A stretch of DNA of 38,263 nt from Ignavibacteria bacterium (lineage in GTDB: Bacteria > Bacteroidota > Ignavibacteria > SZUA-365), in assembly GCA_016720835.1 (NCBI GenBank), contig JADKJW010000025.1:1-38263 (forward strand). Direction: 5' to 3'. Below are positions 18,866-27,273 of the stretch, in pieces (within the stretch, counting starts at the first letter, position 1; every line of letters starts with the position of its first letter). The translations under genes were made by a program, and so were the position numbers. The notes under the pieces are model-generated. The model was not told the DNA's origin. It made no database searches and was given only the letters and a program-made list of their open reading frames with translations.

Positions 18866-20077
18866 ATGACCATGTCGAAGAGTCTGGCATTGACCGCGAT
18901 CGCATTCGTGCTCGCCGCGAGCGCCGCCGCGCAGCCGAGTGATGCGGACGTGAAGAAACAATTGTCCGGTTCGGGAGTTCTGGAAGTGCGCCTCTCGAAG
19001 AGTCCCGGCGTGCGCGAATGGAACACCGACCGCAAAAACTGGGAGTACAGGAAGTTCGCTGAAGTGCTTCGATCGACGGAGTACCCCGGCGTGAAACTGC
19101 TCGTGGGCGGGTACGCCGTGTATCAGGCGCTCGGGCCCAACACATACGGCTACCTGCGCTTCGTCGTCGCATCCAACCGCTACGACGGCATTCCGGATCC
19201 GGGCGAGCAGGAGGTTCAGACGCTGCTCTCGAGCGATTGGAAGAAGTTCTACGGCTACTCCTACAACAAAATCACACGGCTCGTTTCGCCGCCGAAGCTC
19301 GCGACGGATCCCGGATTCGACTGGGACAAACCCACGTCCGTCTCCTTCACCATGACGGCGACCTTCGACGTGATCACGAGCAACACCACCATCGAGACGG
19401 TGGAACAGCTCTTCAACGTGAAATTCTTCCGCGACGACATGAAGCAGCCCTGGAAAAGCTTCCACTCGACCGCGAAGCAGGGCAAGGACGGGCGCACGCT
19501 GCTCGGGACCAACACGTTCACCGCGGAGGAGATCAAACAGTTCGAGAAGCGCACGCTGGCCTTCACGTCCGAAGAGCAGCGGAGCAAGGAGACGGCCGCC
19601 GCGCTTCCCGCGGTCGAGGTTCCTGAATTCGCATCGATGCAGGATCTCGTCCGCTTCCTGCACGGCATACTGCTCGACGGCAGTCCCGAGCAGCTCGAGG
19701 CGGCCCTGCTCAAGGTGCTCTCGCCCCGCTTCTTCGTTGCGGGCAGCACGACACAGCTCAATCAATCCGGCGCCGATCTCATCAACAAGGCGGCCAATGC
19801 CGCGTACAAGGGTGCGGCAACCTACAAACTGGAGTATTGCCGCTCCCTCATGTTCAACACGTCGCTCACCACGCCCAAACACGCCGTGCTTCTCGCCTGC
19901 ATCGACAAGGTGGCCAGCTCTTTCGACGGCGAGCAGATCAATGCGGGGTATGTGGAGGGCAAGCCCGTCCTGAAGTGGAAGCTCACCAATCTGTCCCTCG
20001 GGGTGCGCAAGGACCAGGACGCGCTGAACTTTCTCAACTCTTTCAGCGACAGAAAGAAGTTGTGCCCGAACGACTGA
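18866..20077 (+). CDS. Exported protein, unknown function
   Basis: 403 aa. A signal peptide (SKSLALTAIAFVLAASAAAQ) is followed by a soluble protein with no recognised domain. Visible features are an Asn/Tyr-rich segment (NTYGYLRFVVASNRYDGIP), a beta-rich middle (SVSFTMTATFDVITSNTTIET) and a helical part near SMQDLVRFLHGILLDGSPEQLEAALLKV. There is neither a sorting domain nor a lipobox, so a periplasmic location is most likely (inferred). GGAGGA at 18852-18857 lies 8 nt before ATG 18866 and decides the start; 43 in-frame codons upstream are rejected. The vWA gene follows after about 140 nt. Confidence 0.75.
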   Translation: MTMSKSLALTAIAFVLAASAAAQPSDADVKKQLSGSGVLEVRLSKSPGVREWNTDRKNWEYRKFAEVLRSTEYPGVKLLVGGYAVYQALGPNTYGYLRFVVASNRYDGIPDPGEQEVQTLLSSDWKKFYGYSYNKITRLVSPPKLATDPGFDWDKPTSVSFTMTATFDVITSNTTIETVEQLFNVKFFRDDMKQPWKSFHSTAKQGKDGRTLLGTNTFTAEEIKQFEKRTLAFTSEEQRSKETAAALPAVEVPEFASMQDLVRFLHGILLDGSPEQLEAALLKVLSPRFFVAGSTTQLNQSGADLINKAANAAYKGAATYKLEYCRSLMFNTSLTTPKHAVLLACIDKVASSFDGEQINAGYVEGKPVLKWKLTNLSLGVRKDQDALNFLNSFSDRKKLCPND

Positions 20078-20219
20078 CGCCGATCGAAGGAGTCTACGCT
20101 CTCCCTCCTGAATGTTGCGAGGGAACTGTCCGGGCATATCAACAATGGGATGGCACAGCAGAAGCGGACAGCTGCCGCTCAAAATGTCAGGAATGCGCCT
20201 GCTGAATTGTCTCCAAGGC

Positions 20220-22298
20220 ATGCACGGTTTCTCTTCCAGCAACCAACCTACCTGCCGGGCCACCCGCGATGCGTCCGGGACGCGGTCTTTTTCTGGATTC
20301 TGGATTCTGAATTCTGGATTCCTGCTTTTCCTGTTCCTCGCCTCCCCGCTCCTCACCGCACAGGCACAGTGGCGCCTCGACGTGCGCCGCATCAACATGG
20401 AGGATATGCCGACGGTGCGCATGAACGTGCTGCTGAGCCTGGACGGCTTCCCCTACGTGCTGGCGTCGCGCGCGTCGTGGATGCTGGATGTGGACGGTCG
20501 GCCCACACCCGTCAGAGCGGTCTGCCCCGATACGAGCTGGCGCAACTCCGTGGCGCTGGTGCTCGACAATTCTGGATCCATGATGGGCACGAGCTTCACG
20601 GCGCTCAAGGACGCCGCGAAACAGCTCGTCGACAGTCTCAAGCCGGAGGATGAAGCGGCCGTGTTTGCCGTCAACCGCAGCCCGGGACTGCTGCGCGACT
20701 TCACCGTGTCGAAGGATTCGCTCCACGCCACCATCAACGCCATGGGCGCTTCCGGCAATACGTTTCTGACCGATGCCATCCTCGCGGCCCTGCGCGCCGT
20801 CACCGCGCGCGGCGGGAAACGCTCCCTCATCGTGTTCAGCGACGGCTTCGACACGGCCCTGCTCGACAGCCTTCCCGTGATGAGCGCGCTGGCCGCAGCC
20901 TCCGACGTGCGCCTGTTCACCATCGTGTACGGGGCAACGGGCAACGGCGCAGATATCCTGTGGACGCTTGCGAAGCAGACAGGCGGGCGGCACTTCCAGG
21001 TGGGCGGAGCCTCCCAGTTTGCGATTGCCTTCGCCGCCATCGCCTCCGAACTCAACGCACCCGGCTGCCTGCTGCTCTGGGACGTACCGGGCTGCGCGGA
21101 CAGTCTGCGCGACGTGCGCCTGCACTGCCTGATCGAGAGCCACGGTATCTCCTGGGATTCGACACTCTCCTTCCCGTACTGGCGCGACACGGTGCGCATG
21201 AGCATTTACTCCCCGCCCAGGGCAGAACCCGGTTATTCAGGCATTTCCGTACTCGTCGCGCCGCGCATCGACAAGCGCATGGACCTCTCATTCCGCGTCC
21301 TGGTGCGCTATGACCCAGCGCTGATGGAAGCGCTGCCGGGGTTTACGTTGACAACGAAAGATATATTGGACCGCGCCTCGCTGGGCCTGCGCCTCTTGCG
21401 ACCAGGCGTGCTGGAATGCAGCGCCAGCTTTGCCCATCCCCTGCGCGAGGAGGGCGTACTCTTCAGCGTGCAGTTCCTGATTCCCCCGGCGGACAGCAGC
21501 CGCCCGGTCATCCTTTCCCTCGACAGCGTGGAGTTCGCCTCGGGCTGTCCGAACATCGTCATCGCGACGCCGGACACCGTCGACGTCTGCCAGTGCATAC
21601 GCGATGCGGACGCCATCATCCACGTCGATTCCGTCTTCCGCTCCGGTGGCGAGGGGCGGGCCGAAATACGCATGCCGACGCCCACCGGCACGCAGCCGCG
21701 ACTCTTCCGCACCGTGCTGCAGCACGACGCGCGCCATCTGGAATTCGGCGGAGTCGAAGCGGCACGCGACGTATCGCTCTCGTGGGGACCTCATCTCCCC
21801 GATGCGCTCCGCATAGACGGGCGCGAGGAGCCGCGCGACGCCACGGATCAGCCCCTGTACACCGTCACGTATCGCGGCGCCATGCTGCCGGAGGCCACCC
21901 GGACGAGCCTGCGTCTCTCCGCCGCGACAGTCTATGCCGACTGCTGCTATTTCCTCACCCATCCTGCTGAAGCGTCCCTCGATCTTGACGGCTACTGCGA
22001 GCGCCTCCTGCGGCAGCGCGCGGGTTCGAGCATCAACGCCGCGTATCCGCAGCCCGCCACCGGCCGCGCGGAGCTGTCCGTGCGCATCGACGGCGCACCC
22101 GGCGGCGCAGCCCGCCCGACGCGTCTCGCCCTCTGCGACGCCTTCGGCCGCGAACTCCTCACCATCTTCGACGGGCCCTGCGCACCCGGCGCACATGTCT
22201 TCCCGATCGACGTCTCCGCCCTCCCCTCAGGCGTCTACCTCTGCACGCTCCGCGTCAACGGTGCCCTCGCCACACGCATCCTGCAAGTGCTGCGATAG
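20220..22298 (+). CDS. T9SS-secreted von Willebrand factor A domain protein
   Basis: Surface or secreted protein with a metal-dependent adhesion-type domain. The vWA domain shows the MIDAS motif DNSGS (Asp116 counted from ATG 20220), the conserved Thr region GNTFLTDAIL and SLIVFSDGFD. A central cysteine-containing beta region follows (APGCLLLWDVPGC, CQCIRDAD). The C-terminus starting INAAYPQPATGRAEL and ending LATRILQVLR is a type A sorting domain. The start is uncertain: ATG 20220 is the last in-frame ATG before the hydrophobic segment FLLFLFLASPLLTAQAQ, but ATGs at 20112, 20184 and 20193 are also in frame. The signal peptide coding region contains four 7-nt repeats (20291-20318), so a change in repeat number would shift the frame. 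Confidence 0.8.
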   Translation: MHGFSSSNQPTCRATRDASGTRSFSGFWILNSGFLLFLFLASPLLTAQAQWRLDVRRINMEDMPTVRMNVLLSLDGFPYVLASRASWMLDVDGRPTPVRAVCPDTSWRNSVALVLDNSGSMMGTSFTALKDAAKQLVDSLKPEDEAAVFAVNRSPGLLRDFTVSKDSLHATINAMGASGNTFLTDAILAALRAVTARGGKRSLIVFSDGFDTALLDSLPVMSALAAASDVRLFTIVYGATGNGADILWTLAKQTGGRHFQVGGASQFAIAFAAIASELNAPGCLLLWDVPGCADSLRDVRLHCLIESHGISWDSTLSFPYWRDTVRMSIYSPPRAEPGYSGISVLVAPRIDKRMDLSFRVLVRYDPALMEALPGFTLTTKDILDRASLGLRLLRPGVLECSASFAHPLREEGVLFSVQFLIPPADSSRPVILSLDSVEFASGCPNIVIATPDTVDVCQCIRDADAIIHVDSVFRSGGEGRAEIRMPTPTGTQPRLFRTVLQHDARHLEFGGVEAARDVSLSWGPHLPDALRIDGREEPRDATDQPLYTVTYRGAMLPEATRTSLRLSAATVYADCCYFLTHPAEASLDLDGYCERLLRQRAGSSINAAYPQPATGRAELSVRIDGAPGGAARPTRLALCDAFGRELLTIFDGPCAPGAHVFPIDVSALPSGVYLCTLRVNGALATRILQVLR
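20291..20318 (+). repeat. Heptanucleotide tandem repeat, 4 units
   Basis: TTCTGGA, TTCTGGA, TTCTGAA, TTCTGGA lie inside the signal-peptide region of the vWA gene. Seven is not a multiple of three, so gain or loss of a unit changes the reading frame. With one more unit, the nearby ATG at 20269 (MRPGRGLFL) would read into the vWA protein; with four it meets TGA. Confidence 0.85.
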
Positions 22299-22353
22299 GA
22301 AGTCGGGGGAAAGGCCTGCCCCGAGCGAAGTCGTGAATCGTGAAGAGATCCGG

Positions 22354-22372
22354 CCCTGAGCGCAGCGAAGGG
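22354..22372. repeat. CCCTGAGCGCAGCGAAGGG repeat
   Basis: An imperfect palindrome of a type widely dispersed in bacterial intergenic DNA. A partial similar word, CCCCGAGCGAAG, lies about 35 nt to the left. It is located downstream of the vWA gene. Confidence 0.55.
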
Positions 22373-22410
22373 TGAAGCAGAGAGGAGAACCTGAACGAAG
22401 GTCCTTCTTT

Positions 22411-22452
22411 TTCATAATTCATCCTTCATACTTCATCCTTCATACTTCATCC
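22411..22452 (+). repeat. Three 14-nt TTCAT-type tandem units
   Basis: TTCATAATTCATCC (22411-22424) followed by two exact TTCATACTTCATCC units (22425-22438, 22439-22452). It is the same family as 9017-9044 and ends 8 nt from the 3' end of the tRNA gene. Confidence 0.8.
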
Positions 22453-22460
22453 TTCCCTTG

Positions 22461-22534
22461 TACCCCCGGGGTGACTCGAACACCCGACAAACGGTTTAGG
22501 AAACCGCTGCTCTATCCACCTGAGCTACGGGGGC
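22461..22534 (-). tRNA. tRNA-Arg (anticodon CCU)
   Basis: A full cloverleaf on the minus strand: acceptor GCCCCCG with CGGGGGT, D-arm GCTCAGGTGGATAGAGC, anticodon stem GCGGT/ACCGT with loop TTCCTAA (anticodon CCT at loop positions 3-5), and T-arm GGGTG TTCGAGT CACCC. The discriminator base is A, and CCA is not encoded. It reads AGG codons, which are uncommon in this GC-rich coding DNA. A good promoter lies directly upstream. Confidence 0.95.
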
Positions 22535-22549
22535 GGATCATCGTTGCGC

Positions 22550-22578
22550 AAAATACACTACTTGCAGCAGTTTGTAAA
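22550..22578 (-). promoter_or_regulatory. Promoter of tRNA-Arg, TTTACA-N17-TATTTT
   Basis: On the minus strand TTTACA (22573-22578) and TATTTT (22550-22555) are 17 nt apart. The -10 box ends 15 nt before the mature tRNA 5' end (22534), as expected for a tRNA promoter. Confidence 0.55.
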
Positions 22579-22633
22579 ACGACGCGGTGCGGCTGTGCAG
22601 TCGGCGCGTAGCGCCGTATGCCGCATGCCGGGA

Positions 22634-23053
22634 TCAGGCATTTGCTTGAGAACGGGGCGGGAAGACCAGACGTTCGAAAACCACGGCGGCGCTGGCGCCA
22701 ATGGCGTACATGAGGAGGTCGAGGGGATCGAACGTACGACCGAAGAGCGGAATGCCGAGGTACTGAAGGAACTCGACGGCCGCACCGAAGAGGAAGACCG
22801 CGGCAGCGCGTACAGCCGGAAGGCGAAGCCGCGGCGAACGGTCCAGCCCGACCCCGAGAAGCAGGACGAGCGAGAACGGAAGGAGCAGGTCGATCAGATA
22901 GCCGGTGACGAACGCGCGTAATGGGCCGCGATAGTGAGGTCCGGTGAAGAGATGCAGGGCGCCGACGGCCAGGCAGATGGCGACGGCCACGGGCTTGCGA
23001 GGAAGGTTCAGTGAAGGCATCAGTGACTGAGGGGCTGGGGATGATGAGATCAT
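22634..23053 (-). CDS. Small integral membrane protein, DUF2809/VanZ-like
   Basis: 139 aa with about four hydrophobic helices (VAVAICLAVGALHLF, GYLIDLLLPFSLVLLL, AAAVFLFGAAVEFLQYL, LDLLMYAIGASAAVVF). The EFLQ motif followed by FGRTFDPLDLLMYAIGA resembles DUF2809/VanZ-like proteins (family knowledge; function unknown). ATG 23053 overlaps the stop of the preceding YCII-type gene in ATGA, which favours this start over the ATG at 23020 and indicates translational coupling. The gene ends 56 nt before the tRNA promoter region. Confidence 0.7.
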   Translation of the reverse strand: MISSSPAPQSLMPSLNLPRKPVAVAICLAVGALHLFTGPHYRGPLRAFVTGYLIDLLLPFSLVLLLGVGLDRSPRLRLPAVRAAAVFLFGAAVEFLQYLGIPLFGRTFDPLDLLMYAIGASAAVVFERLVFPPRSQANA

Positions 23054-23349
23054 ACATCTGCGGGAATTCTGGAACGGATTTGTGTGATTTCGATATTGCG
23101 CCAAACGTCTCCAACAACGTACGGCTCGTTCGATAACCACAGCTTCTCAAGTTCGTCGCGTGATGCGAATTCGCAAACAATCACGGAGCCAACCATTTGT
23201 TGGTTGTCATCAAGAATTGCGCAGCCATATTTAAAAAAGCCCAATTTTCTGAATGTATCAAAACAATCCAGATGCTGTTCTCGAACTGCAAGGCGTCGAC
23301 CGAATGCACCTGCATCTGTTCCATCGCGTCCAATAATCATGAATTCCAT
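23050..23349 (-). CDS. YciI-like family protein
   Basis: 99 aa, cytoplasmic, ferredoxin-like fold (YCII-related). Supporting features are the short first strand MEFMIIGRDG, REQHLDCFDTFRKLG, the strand GCAILDDNQQMVGSVIVCEF and the end ELEKLWLSNEPYVVGDVWRNIEI, which matches the usual 'dPyv..gvw..iei' family ending. A conserved His sits in the expected helix. GGAG lies about 6 nt before ATG 23349. Base composition is visibly more A+T-rich than the housekeeping genes. It overlaps both neighbours (4 nt with the membrane gene; about 90 nt with the extended end of the upstream gene). Confidence 0.8.
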   Translation of the reverse strand: MEFMIIGRDGTDAGAFGRRLAVREQHLDCFDTFRKLGFFKYGCAILDDNQQMVGSVIVCEFASRDELEKLWLSNEPYVVGDVWRNIEITQIRSRIPADV

Positions 23350-23728
23350 AGGGGCTCCGATATGTTACGGTCAAATACACGTTTACCCTCAGCAGCCAGT
23401 TCTGCGAAGCGGATCGGCGCGGTTGAACGGTTGCATTGGGAACTTTCCTGCCGAACAGGAGCGGAACGGCCTCCTCGCGCGAGGGCAGTTCGAGCACCGT
23501 GAAGCCGCTGTCGAGCGGGGGCGCCCATGGGTAGCCGCCCTCGGCGACTGTTTCGTCTGCCGCGACGAGAACGGGCGGCACTCCTTCGTCGATGCCGCCG
23601 GCGAAGACGTAGACGCCGGCGGCTTTCGCCTCGTCGATCACGGCGCGCGCGTCGCGACCCACCGCCTCCAACTCGCCTTCGGGCACGACCATCGCAGCGC
23701 TGGGAAAGGAGATCAGGTACCTGGCCAT
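23258..23728 (-). CDS. YCII-related (DGPF-type) protein with aberrant C-terminus
   Basis: Residues 1-~92 match the DGPF/YCII-related family: MARYLISFPSAAM, ARAVIDEAKAAGVYVFAGGI, then SGFTVLELPSREEAV. The family normally continues with a short helix and a CRC-type strand; here the frame instead reads an unrelated, Arg/Ser-rich tail and runs ~90 nt into the next gene. Another frame on the same strand gives a protein-like end (IRFAELAAEGKRVF) that stops at the next start. Most likely the gene was truncated or joined by a small deletion or frameshift near 23455. The role of the family is poorly known; the domain occurs near sigma factors and in small oxidoreductase-like proteins. Confidence 0.65.
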   Translation of the reverse strand: MARYLISFPSAAMVVPEGELEAVGRDARAVIDEAKAAGVYVFAGGIDEGVPPVLVAADETVAEGGYPWAPPLDSGFTVLELPSREEAVPLLFGRKVPNATVQPRRSASQNWLLRVNVYLTVTYRSPYGIHDYWTRWNRCRCIRSTPCSSRTASGLF

Positions 23729-23771
23729 GGTGCTATGCGCTCTGAATGATCATCCACATCTCATCAGGCAG

Positions 23772-24431
23772 CTAAAACACAACTTCCACCTCCGGCGACA
23801 GTTCTTTGATGATTCTTTCTCTTTCCAGCTGCGCGATGGGATTTCCTTTCAGATTCAGGTATCGCAGCGATTTTTTCATTTGCGCAAGACTGTCAGGCAG
23901 TACGGATATGGCGTTCCCATTCAGCCAGACGTTCCAGGCCTTGAATTTTACGAACGAAGCCGGCAGTGAGGTCAGACGGCAACTATCCATAGCTAAAATA
24001 AAAGGTCTCTTATCTGGAAGAAGCTCCAGACTATCCGGAATGCGGGATATCGGATTTCCAGTGAGAATAAGTGTATTTAGATCGCGCATACAGAATGCCT
24101 GATGGGGGAATGCTGTCATTCGGTTTCCATTGAGTTCAAGCCATTCAATTGGTAGATCACATATCCCGTCCGGAAGAGAATCTATTCCACAGTGAGGAAG
24201 AACAAGCATGTCCATATTCTTCATCCTGAGTATTTCAATTGGAAATCCGACACACGGTGCCCAAGTCAGATCCAGTACCCAGACATCGAGCGGGTCCTCC
24301 AACGCGGCTTCCAGACTGAAGTATTCATGGAGATTATCACTTGATGTGCCTGACTCGCAAGACGACATCATGACGACCATGCATGTTCCTGCGAGTACGG
24401 ATGCAATTAATTTGTTTGTAGCAGCGTTCAT
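23772..24431 (-). CDS. Leucine-rich-repeat lipoprotein
   Basis: 219 aa. N-terminus NKLIASVLAGTCMVVMMSSC gives a lipoprotein signal with the acylated Cys in MSSC. The rest contains five to six leucine-rich repeats (IEWLELNGNRMTAFP, LNTLILTGNPISRIP, CRLTSLPASF, NVWLNGNAISVLPDSL, LRYLNLKGNPI), so it is a surface or periplasmic binding scaffold (inferred). GGGAG lies about 8 nt before ATG 24431. The base composition is clearly more A+T-rich than the surrounding genes, consistent with later acquisition or weak codon selection. It has its own 5' gap of 167 nt. Confidence 0.8.
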   Translation of the reverse strand: MNAATNKLIASVLAGTCMVVMMSSCESGTSSDNLHEYFSLEAALEDPLDVWVLDLTWAPCVGFPIEILRMKNMDMLVLPHCGIDSLPDGICDLPIEWLELNGNRMTAFPHQAFCMRDLNTLILTGNPISRIPDSLELLPDKRPFILAMDSCRLTSLPASFVKFKAWNVWLNGNAISVLPDSLAQMKKSLRYLNLKGNPIAQLERERIIKELSPEVEVVF

Positions 24432-24598
24432 GATGAAGCTCCCTGGTATTGGGATGATGCGGCGGCAGCGTAAAACCTGCTGCGAAGGAAAACCGGGCGT
24501 TTCATCTTCCATGCTCCTGAACCTGCGCTCGAAACGTAGCGCCTTCCCGCGTCGCGATCAAGGAAGAAGGCTCTGCAGAAGGGGTTTTGCGGAGCCTC

Positions 24599-24942
24599 TC
24601 AGAAGGTCGGCACCTTCTGGCACTCAACCGTCCACGTTGCGAATTCCTTCATGGTGCTCAACTGCACACCGTCGATGCGCGGGAGCGTGTCGACACCGCG
24701 CGCCTCCGAGCAGCCGCCGCAGCTCTTCACCTCTCCGCCTTTTGCAGCACGGACTTCAACATCCGCTCGATGTTGTCGTACCCGCCTGGCGTGCTCTGCT
24801 TCTCGAGACCGCAAAACACCGCTTCGGCCAGCAGAAGGATTTTCACCGCCACCTCCTCCCCGTGCGCCTTCTGCAGCGTCATTGCCATCCGGAGCGCATT
24901 GTATGCCTTCTCCGTGCCGTACCCAGACGCAGAAGTATACAC
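24599..24942 (-). pseudogene. DsrE/DsrF-like family protein, frameshifted
   Basis: Small cytoplasmic sulfur-relay-type fold. The first part (YTSASGYGTEKAYNALRMAM, VKILLLAEAVFCGLEKQ, YDNIERMLKSVLQK) and the second part (GGEVKSCGGCSEARG, IDGVQLSTMKEFATWTVE) are both standard for the family but lie in different frames. The break is at the A run opposite 24740-24743, where one base is missing. Cysteines in FCGLEK and CGGC correspond to the family's conserved positions. The usual N-terminal strand before YTS is also short; the start used is GTG 24942, with ATT codons further up giving a fuller strand. It may be functional if the indel is a sequence error. It follows the amidohydrolase-like gene by 25 nt. 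Confidence 0.75.
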
Positions 24943-24967
24943 CCGAAGGGAAATAATGCGGGGCAGA

Positions 24968-26188
24968 TTACTCCTTGACGAATCTCACGCGCAGCATTCC
25001 GCCGTCGCGCAGGCGGATGCTGCCGATGTAGAGACCCGGTGGGAGCTGCCCGATCGGGATCGTGCCGCCGGGCGGATCGTGCTCCTCCAACAGCAGCACC
25101 CCGAGGAGGTTGTACACGCGGACGCTCGCGATGGCTTCCGGTGCGCGGAGGTGCAGCCGGTCCCTGGCGGGATTGGGGTACAGCGTGAGGGTGCGCGCGG
25201 GATCGAGGCGCGCAACGCCGCTGAGGCCTGCGCAGGGCGGCGCGCCGTCCTCCAGGTACTGCAGGGCGATGAAGCGATACACAATGCGGACCAGACTGTC
25301 CACAAACGCCGAGCGCTCGTCCCCATCGGAGCGGATGGCGCTGTACAGCTCCAGCTGCACGGCATCGATGCTCCCTCCCGTGCGCGAGCCATGCGTCAGG
25401 GTGTTGTAGCCGCCATTGAAGTAGTCGTCCTCCGGCAGCGGAAACGGATCCTGGGACGAAGGCACGGCAGGATACCCGGCGCGCGCGAGCATGGACCCGA
25501 GACTCGGCTCGCCGCGCAGGAGCATCGCATGCGTGAACGACTGCCGGTTGCCGCGCGCGAGATGCGCGATGGCGCTGGAGTCGATGCAGGAGGCGCTGTT
25601 GAGGACGCTGTCGCTCTGCCGCAGCGTGAGCGACCGGAGGAGGTAGCCCACTTCGATGCGCTGCTTCGCATGGCCGTGCCCATGGATCTCGAGGAACAGC
25701 CCCTGCCCGAAATCCCGCATGATCCTCGACTTCGCCGAGTCGATGAATCCATGATAATCCTGCCAGTAGATCTCCGACGCGGCGTTGCTGTCCGTCGCGG
25801 CGGTGATGTCCCGGTTCATGTCCAGCTTCCTGCGATGCAGCAGATTGATCACCATGTGCGGCGAGCACCCCGTCACTTCCGCATAACGCGCGGAGAATTC
25901 CCGCGCCAGTTCCTGCGTGCGGTAGTCGAGTCCGTAGCTGCAGTCCTTGCAGTCACGATTCGGTATCGACACGGGGGCGAGCGTGCCGCCGTGGGGCACC
26001 GACACGATGAACGCCGTGTTGCCCGCGTGGTATTCGATGTACCCGTCGCTTCCGAAATACGTAGTGCCGGGTATGAACGGCTGCGCGCGGACATGGGAGT
26101 GACCGGCCGCGAGCATCGCGATGCATGCGGGGAGACAGCGGCTGCCGAGCCTGCGCAGCGCGAAGACGACACGCGTGATCCCTTTCAC
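24968..26188 (-). CDS. T9SS-secreted N-formylglutamate amidohydrolase-like protein
   Basis: 406 aa. GTG 26188 with GGAAAGG about 7 nt upstream opens a signal peptide ending SHVRAQ. The core shows the pattern of the N-formylglutamate amidohydrolase family: VSVPHGGTLAP, LDYRTQELA, the basic-acid motif RRKLDMNRD and FLEIHGHGHAKQRIEVGYLL, with His and Glu residues placed as in zinc-dependent members. A sorting domain begins at LTLYPNPARDRLHL and ends GMLRVRFVKE, so it should be exported to the surface. The usual family acts in cytoplasmic histidine degradation, so an exported version must have another amide or peptide substrate (inferred). It may form an operon with the DsrE gene. Confidence 0.75.
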   Translation of the reverse strand: MKGITRVVFALRRLGSRCLPACIAMLAAGHSHVRAQPFIPGTTYFGSDGYIEYHAGNTAFIVSVPHGGTLAPVSIPNRDCKDCSYGLDYRTQELAREFSARYAEVTGCSPHMVINLLHRRKLDMNRDITAATDSNAASEIYWQDYHGFIDSAKSRIMRDFGQGLFLEIHGHGHAKQRIEVGYLLRSLTLRQSDSVLNSASCIDSSAIAHLARGNRQSFTHAMLLRGEPSLGSMLARAGYPAVPSSQDPFPLPEDDYFNGGYNTLTHGSRTGGSIDAVQLELYSAIRSDGDERSAFVDSLVRIVYRFIALQYLEDGAPPCAGLSGVARLDPARTLTLYPNPARDRLHLRAPEAIASVRVYNLLGVLLLEEHDPPGGTIPIGQLPPGLYIGSIRLRDGGMLRVRFVKE

Positions 26189-26264
26189 AGAGCCTTTCCT
26201 GCCGCGTTCGTGAATGGATGTGCGCACAAGCACCTCGAGCACCTGTCCGAATGACGCCGCTGCG

Positions 26265-27273
26265 TCACTTCCGGACCACCATGCTGCGGACACGGATGTT
26301 CCCCTCCGCCTCCATGCGGATGAGGTACAGGCCGCTGGCAAGCCGCGACGCGTCCAGCGCAGCCGCGTGCCGCCCGAAGGGGTAATCGCCATCCGCGATC
26401 GTCGCGATGTTCCGTCCGAAGAGGTCTTGGATGACGATGCGTACATGCGCTTCCCTCGGGACGGAGAACGCAACGGACGTCTCGCCGACGACGGGGTTGG
26501 GATAATTCGGGAGCAGCGCAAAACCGAGGTCCACGATCGCGCGCCGGGCGCTGTCTTCCGTGTGGAGCATGCCGAGGTAGACGCTGTCGACAGCCGGACC
26601 GATCAGGCGGGCGCGAAACCGGTAGGTAATGGAATAATTGGTCTGCGTATATCCATCCGTGTACAACGAGTCGACACCGAAATTGCTGATGAAGCGGATA
26701 CGGCATATCGAGGCGCCGACGCCGACACCCTTGGATGTCTCAAACACATAACTTGGCGGGCCGGTGTATGAACGGTACAGGGAAACCGCTTCCGCTTTCG
26801 TCCTGATGTAGTCGCTGTACGGGAAATTCCAGGGGAACGCAATTCCGGCTCGAGAATTCACCCCGAAGACCCGCAGCTCGTGCCGGCCGGAATCGATTTC
26901 GAGCAGACGCACGGTATCCACTCCACTGATGCGTACAGGCGGAGTATTGTACCGCGAATGGTTCACGTCCATTTCCTGCCGGATGCTCCAGACGATTCCG
27001 CCCGGTTGCGCTTCGTGCGACAGCACCCGCAGCCTGACGTCGCCCTGATACAGATCATACACTTCAGGCGGGTATGTTCATCTCAGTTGTTTAGTTGAAT
27101 CGCCGCACCGTGTACGAGCGCTCCATCCCGTCGTACAGCGGAAAAAACTCGAACGCGGTACTCTGCGACCACGCCTGCCACGGATCGGCAACGCAGCCGA
27201 GGACAAGGAATAGCGCAAAGAGCCGACAGCTCCGCGATGCTGTTTCACGGGGCTTGCGCCGGCGTCGGGCCAT
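26265..27273 (-). pseudogene. T9SS-sorted secreted protein of the FFPLxxG family, disrupted
   Basis: ATG 27273 opens a signal peptide (SCRLFALFLVLGCVADPWQAWSQ) followed by FEFFPLYDGMERSYTVRR and then TAA at 27091-27093. About ten codons later the frame also shifts by one base in CCC, after which PPEVYDLYQGDVRLRVL continues to a normal sorting domain (FALLPNYPNPVVGE, then DLFGRNIA, ending RVRSMVVRK). An in-frame stop plus an indel within 30 nt suggests true inactivation, though two sequence errors cannot be excluded. It is one of several relatives with a [Y/F]FPL motif after the signal (29291, 30312, 31945, 36175). Function is unknown. Confidence 0.7.

Noticed and set aside
20112..20219. Extra 36 codons at the start of the vWA protein
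   Set aside because: They lack signal-peptide character and family support. ATG 20220 is nearer the hydrophobic segment, though the true start remains open.
22411..22452. 14-nt tandem units as a CRISPR or iteron origin
   Set aside because: No spacers, no replication gene nearby, and the same words appear at other gene borders.
22461..22534. tRNA gene as an integration site with a prophage or integrative element
   Set aside because: No integrase, no second copy of the tRNA end found in the window, and flanking genes are ordinary.
26189..26521. N-terminal extension of the amidohydrolase-like protein
   Set aside because: Ser/Arg-rich antisense of the neighbouring sorting domain. GTG 26188 has a good SD and opens a signal peptide.
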